Part shown: in pieces, positions 61,981 to 64,000 of the stretch | Numbering within the stretch: position 1 is the first letter of the stretch | How the letters are laid out: each line of letters opens with the position of its first letter | Origin: Pseudoscleropodium purum | Taxonomy: Eukaryota; Streptophyta; Bryopsida; Hypnales; Brachytheciaceae | NCBI GenBank assembly: GCA_963969395.1 | Contig: OZ017796.1 | Coordinates: forward strand, 21,206,501-21,270,500 | Direction of reading: 5' to 3' | DNA: 64,000 bases | Notes under the pieces: model-generated | The model's database searches: none | The model's input: the letters and a program-made list of their open reading frames with translations, nothing else | Told to the model about the DNA's origin: nothing | Program-made: the position numbers and the translations under genes

Positions 61981-64000
61981 ACACTATGTGAAAGATGTTT
62001 AAAAATAATGTCCATACAATTATAGTTTCAAATTATACAACTTTGACCATTTAGGTTTAAATTTTCATTGCTCTTGGTTGTAAAAGTTAGCCACAAACAA
62101 ACTCTATGTACATCAACGCATAAATAAAAAAACATAAACCAACAAATTCTTAAACTAAGCTTCAACCTAAATATCTTTGTTGGATTTTAAAGTTTGAGAA
62201 GTTTGAAGTTCTGAATTTTGGTATATTTTTTGTATAATAGTCTTTACTAGGTCTTCACTTTTCTCTCAAATATAAAATCTCAACAAACAATTTGTAGTTT
62301 TTAAATTTTTGATTTGCTAGAATTTCAAAATATAAAATATAAAATCCTAATTGATTTATAAATTATAAATTATAATCTTGTAATTGGTCATTTTGAAAAT
62401 TTATTATTTATTTTCTAGAAATTTGGAAAACTTAAGGTTGTTATTTGGAAGCTTATAAAATTTAGGAATTGCTAATTTTCTTTGATTTGAAAATTTGAAA
62501 ATTCAATTGATATTTTGATATTTTATTTCTTGGAATCTATAGAATATATAATATTTTAAAGTAATAAATTAATTCTAGTATTGACCTTAGGGTTGGAGTT
62601 ATTTATATTTTTACACATATATAGTCCATTTGTCAACTTTGATATGGATATGGATTGTTGTTTTTGTTAAAAAGTGCCAACATTTTTTAAATTAATCAAG
62701 AAAACAACATTGGTGAAGTTAATACTATTGAGGCTTTATAATTTGAGGTAGACGAGTGTTTTGAATTTTTCCTTCATTTGATCTACAATGCATTACGATG
62801 CTAGCTATATGAGATATGTGGGTTATGTATTTAGCTTGGATCCTCTTATTTTGTAGTATTTCTAATTTTATAAAATGCTACATTCTAATACAAAGTTAAC
62901 AATAGATTGTAATATTCTATTGTATGAAATGACATGTTAACTTTCCATTATTGTTGTATAAATAGACACGTTAACGTTATGTTATTGTTGTACAAATGAA
63001 ACAAACATATTAATTATATATGACCATTGTATTGTACAAACTAGCACATTAATTGTACATGGCCGTTACATGAATACACAGAATAATGCTATATTACCAA
63101 TGGAGTAATAGACAAGTTAACATTATATTATTGATGAATGAATAGACAAGTTAACGTTATATTACTAATGGAGGGAATAGACATGTTAACGTTACTTACC
63201 ATTGTACAAACAAACACGTTAACTTTATATTATTGTTGTTCAAAGAGACATGTTAACTTTAAATTATCATTGTATATGAAAAGACAACAAGCAAGTGTTT
63301 GAGTCTAAATAGATACTCGCCCAAAACATTATATATGGAACCTATGGCGGACAAAAGGATGGACAAACAATCACGAGGATTCAAAATTCATGGAAAGTCA
63401 TTTGTACCAAGTGAAAGTAAGTCTAGCCACAAAAGATTACATGACTAGATTTGAAAAATTATAAATATATTCTACAAATGTTAAAGTCCAATAGTTTCAC
63501 CCATTGATTTTAAATATACTCACCCACTATCTATGTACATCAAGTTTACTATATTAGTTAAAAGGGTAGAAGTTGTATTTTTTCACCTAATTGCACTATC
63601 CGCTACTTTGTATTTAGCCATTTGGCCTTGTGCCCAAAGCTCACTTTGCCAATTACTTGGATAAGTTCCCTAATCTCAAAGTACCTATACATTCCAAAAC
63701 AAAAATGCCTAATGTTAGCCATTGGATCACAATTTTTTGCTTGCTTTAATTTCTCTTTCTATATATAAAAGATTATATCTGACCATGAGGATCAAAACCT
63801 TACATTCGTTTTTTAAGGGCCTAAGAGATGAATTTTTCACTTGCAAATTTTACAAAAAATTTGAAGAGAGAGATTTCTTGAATTTTTATAGAAGTCATTA
63901 ATTAGATGTGACAAAATGGGGTAGATTTTCTAGGTCAGATTTTTGTGGAAAATGATCATTCTAGATTTCTAGTATAAAATAGTGCTAATCAAGCATTATT
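61981..64000 (-). repeat. Right arm of a large inverted repeat (runs off window)
   Basis: Reverse complement of 54472-56530. The inner boundary is at ACACTATGTG (61981). Identity is still perfect at base 64000, so the arm continues beyond the window and its full length is unknown. Confidence 0.9.
62891..63272 (-). repeat. GTTAAC-containing minisatellite (right arm)
   Basis: Inverted counterpart of the array at 55201-55620, with one fewer 39-base unit. Unit order and sequence are otherwise nearly identical. Confidence 0.8.

Overview
The window reads as nuclear DNA of a green plant that makes motile, ciliated cells (bryophyte, fern, lycophyte or charophyte grade). Four intron-containing genes could be rebuilt exon by exon: linker histone H1; the intraflagellar-transport subunit IFT139 (TTC21 family), which flowering plants lack; the ER mannosyltransferase ALG12; and a plastid-type saccharopine-dehydrogenase-like oxidoreductase. 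Transit-peptide, ALG12 and H1 features are plant-like, while IFT139 implies a cilium. The species cannot be fixed from sequence alone.

Layout. 1-9.1 kb is AT-rich repeat desert holding two TTAA-ended elements and a second dispersed repeat. 9.1-13.2 kb is a moderate-GC island with histone H1 (minus strand) and a degenerate copy of the H1 3' end. 13.2-22 kb is desert with three more TTAA-ended elements. 22-32 kb is the 21-exon IFT139 gene (plus). 34.2-49.4 kb is a gene island with ALG12 (minus, 19 exons) and the saccharopine-dehydrogenase-like gene (plus, 14 exons), arranged head to head around a 1.9 kb divergent region that contains a frameshifted gene remnant. 49.5-51.4 kb is a decayed retroelement with a retropepsin-like motif. 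51.9-64 kb is desert again, dominated by a >2 kb near-identical inverted repeat (54472-56530 against 61981-64000) with a 5.45 kb spacer.

The four genes are independent housekeeping or ciliary genes and form no operon or cluster: chromatin compaction, retrograde transport in cilia, N-glycan assembly in the ER, and a predicted plastid oxidoreductase. Exon models come from matching conserved protein segments (recalled from the families) to GT-AG junctions with consistent phase. Two junctions do not fit cleanly (IFT139 intron 8, ALG12 intron 14) and are reported as findings. The most distinctive non-genic features are the inverted repeat with transition-biased divergence and the family of TTAA-terminated, piggyBac-like non-autonomous elements.
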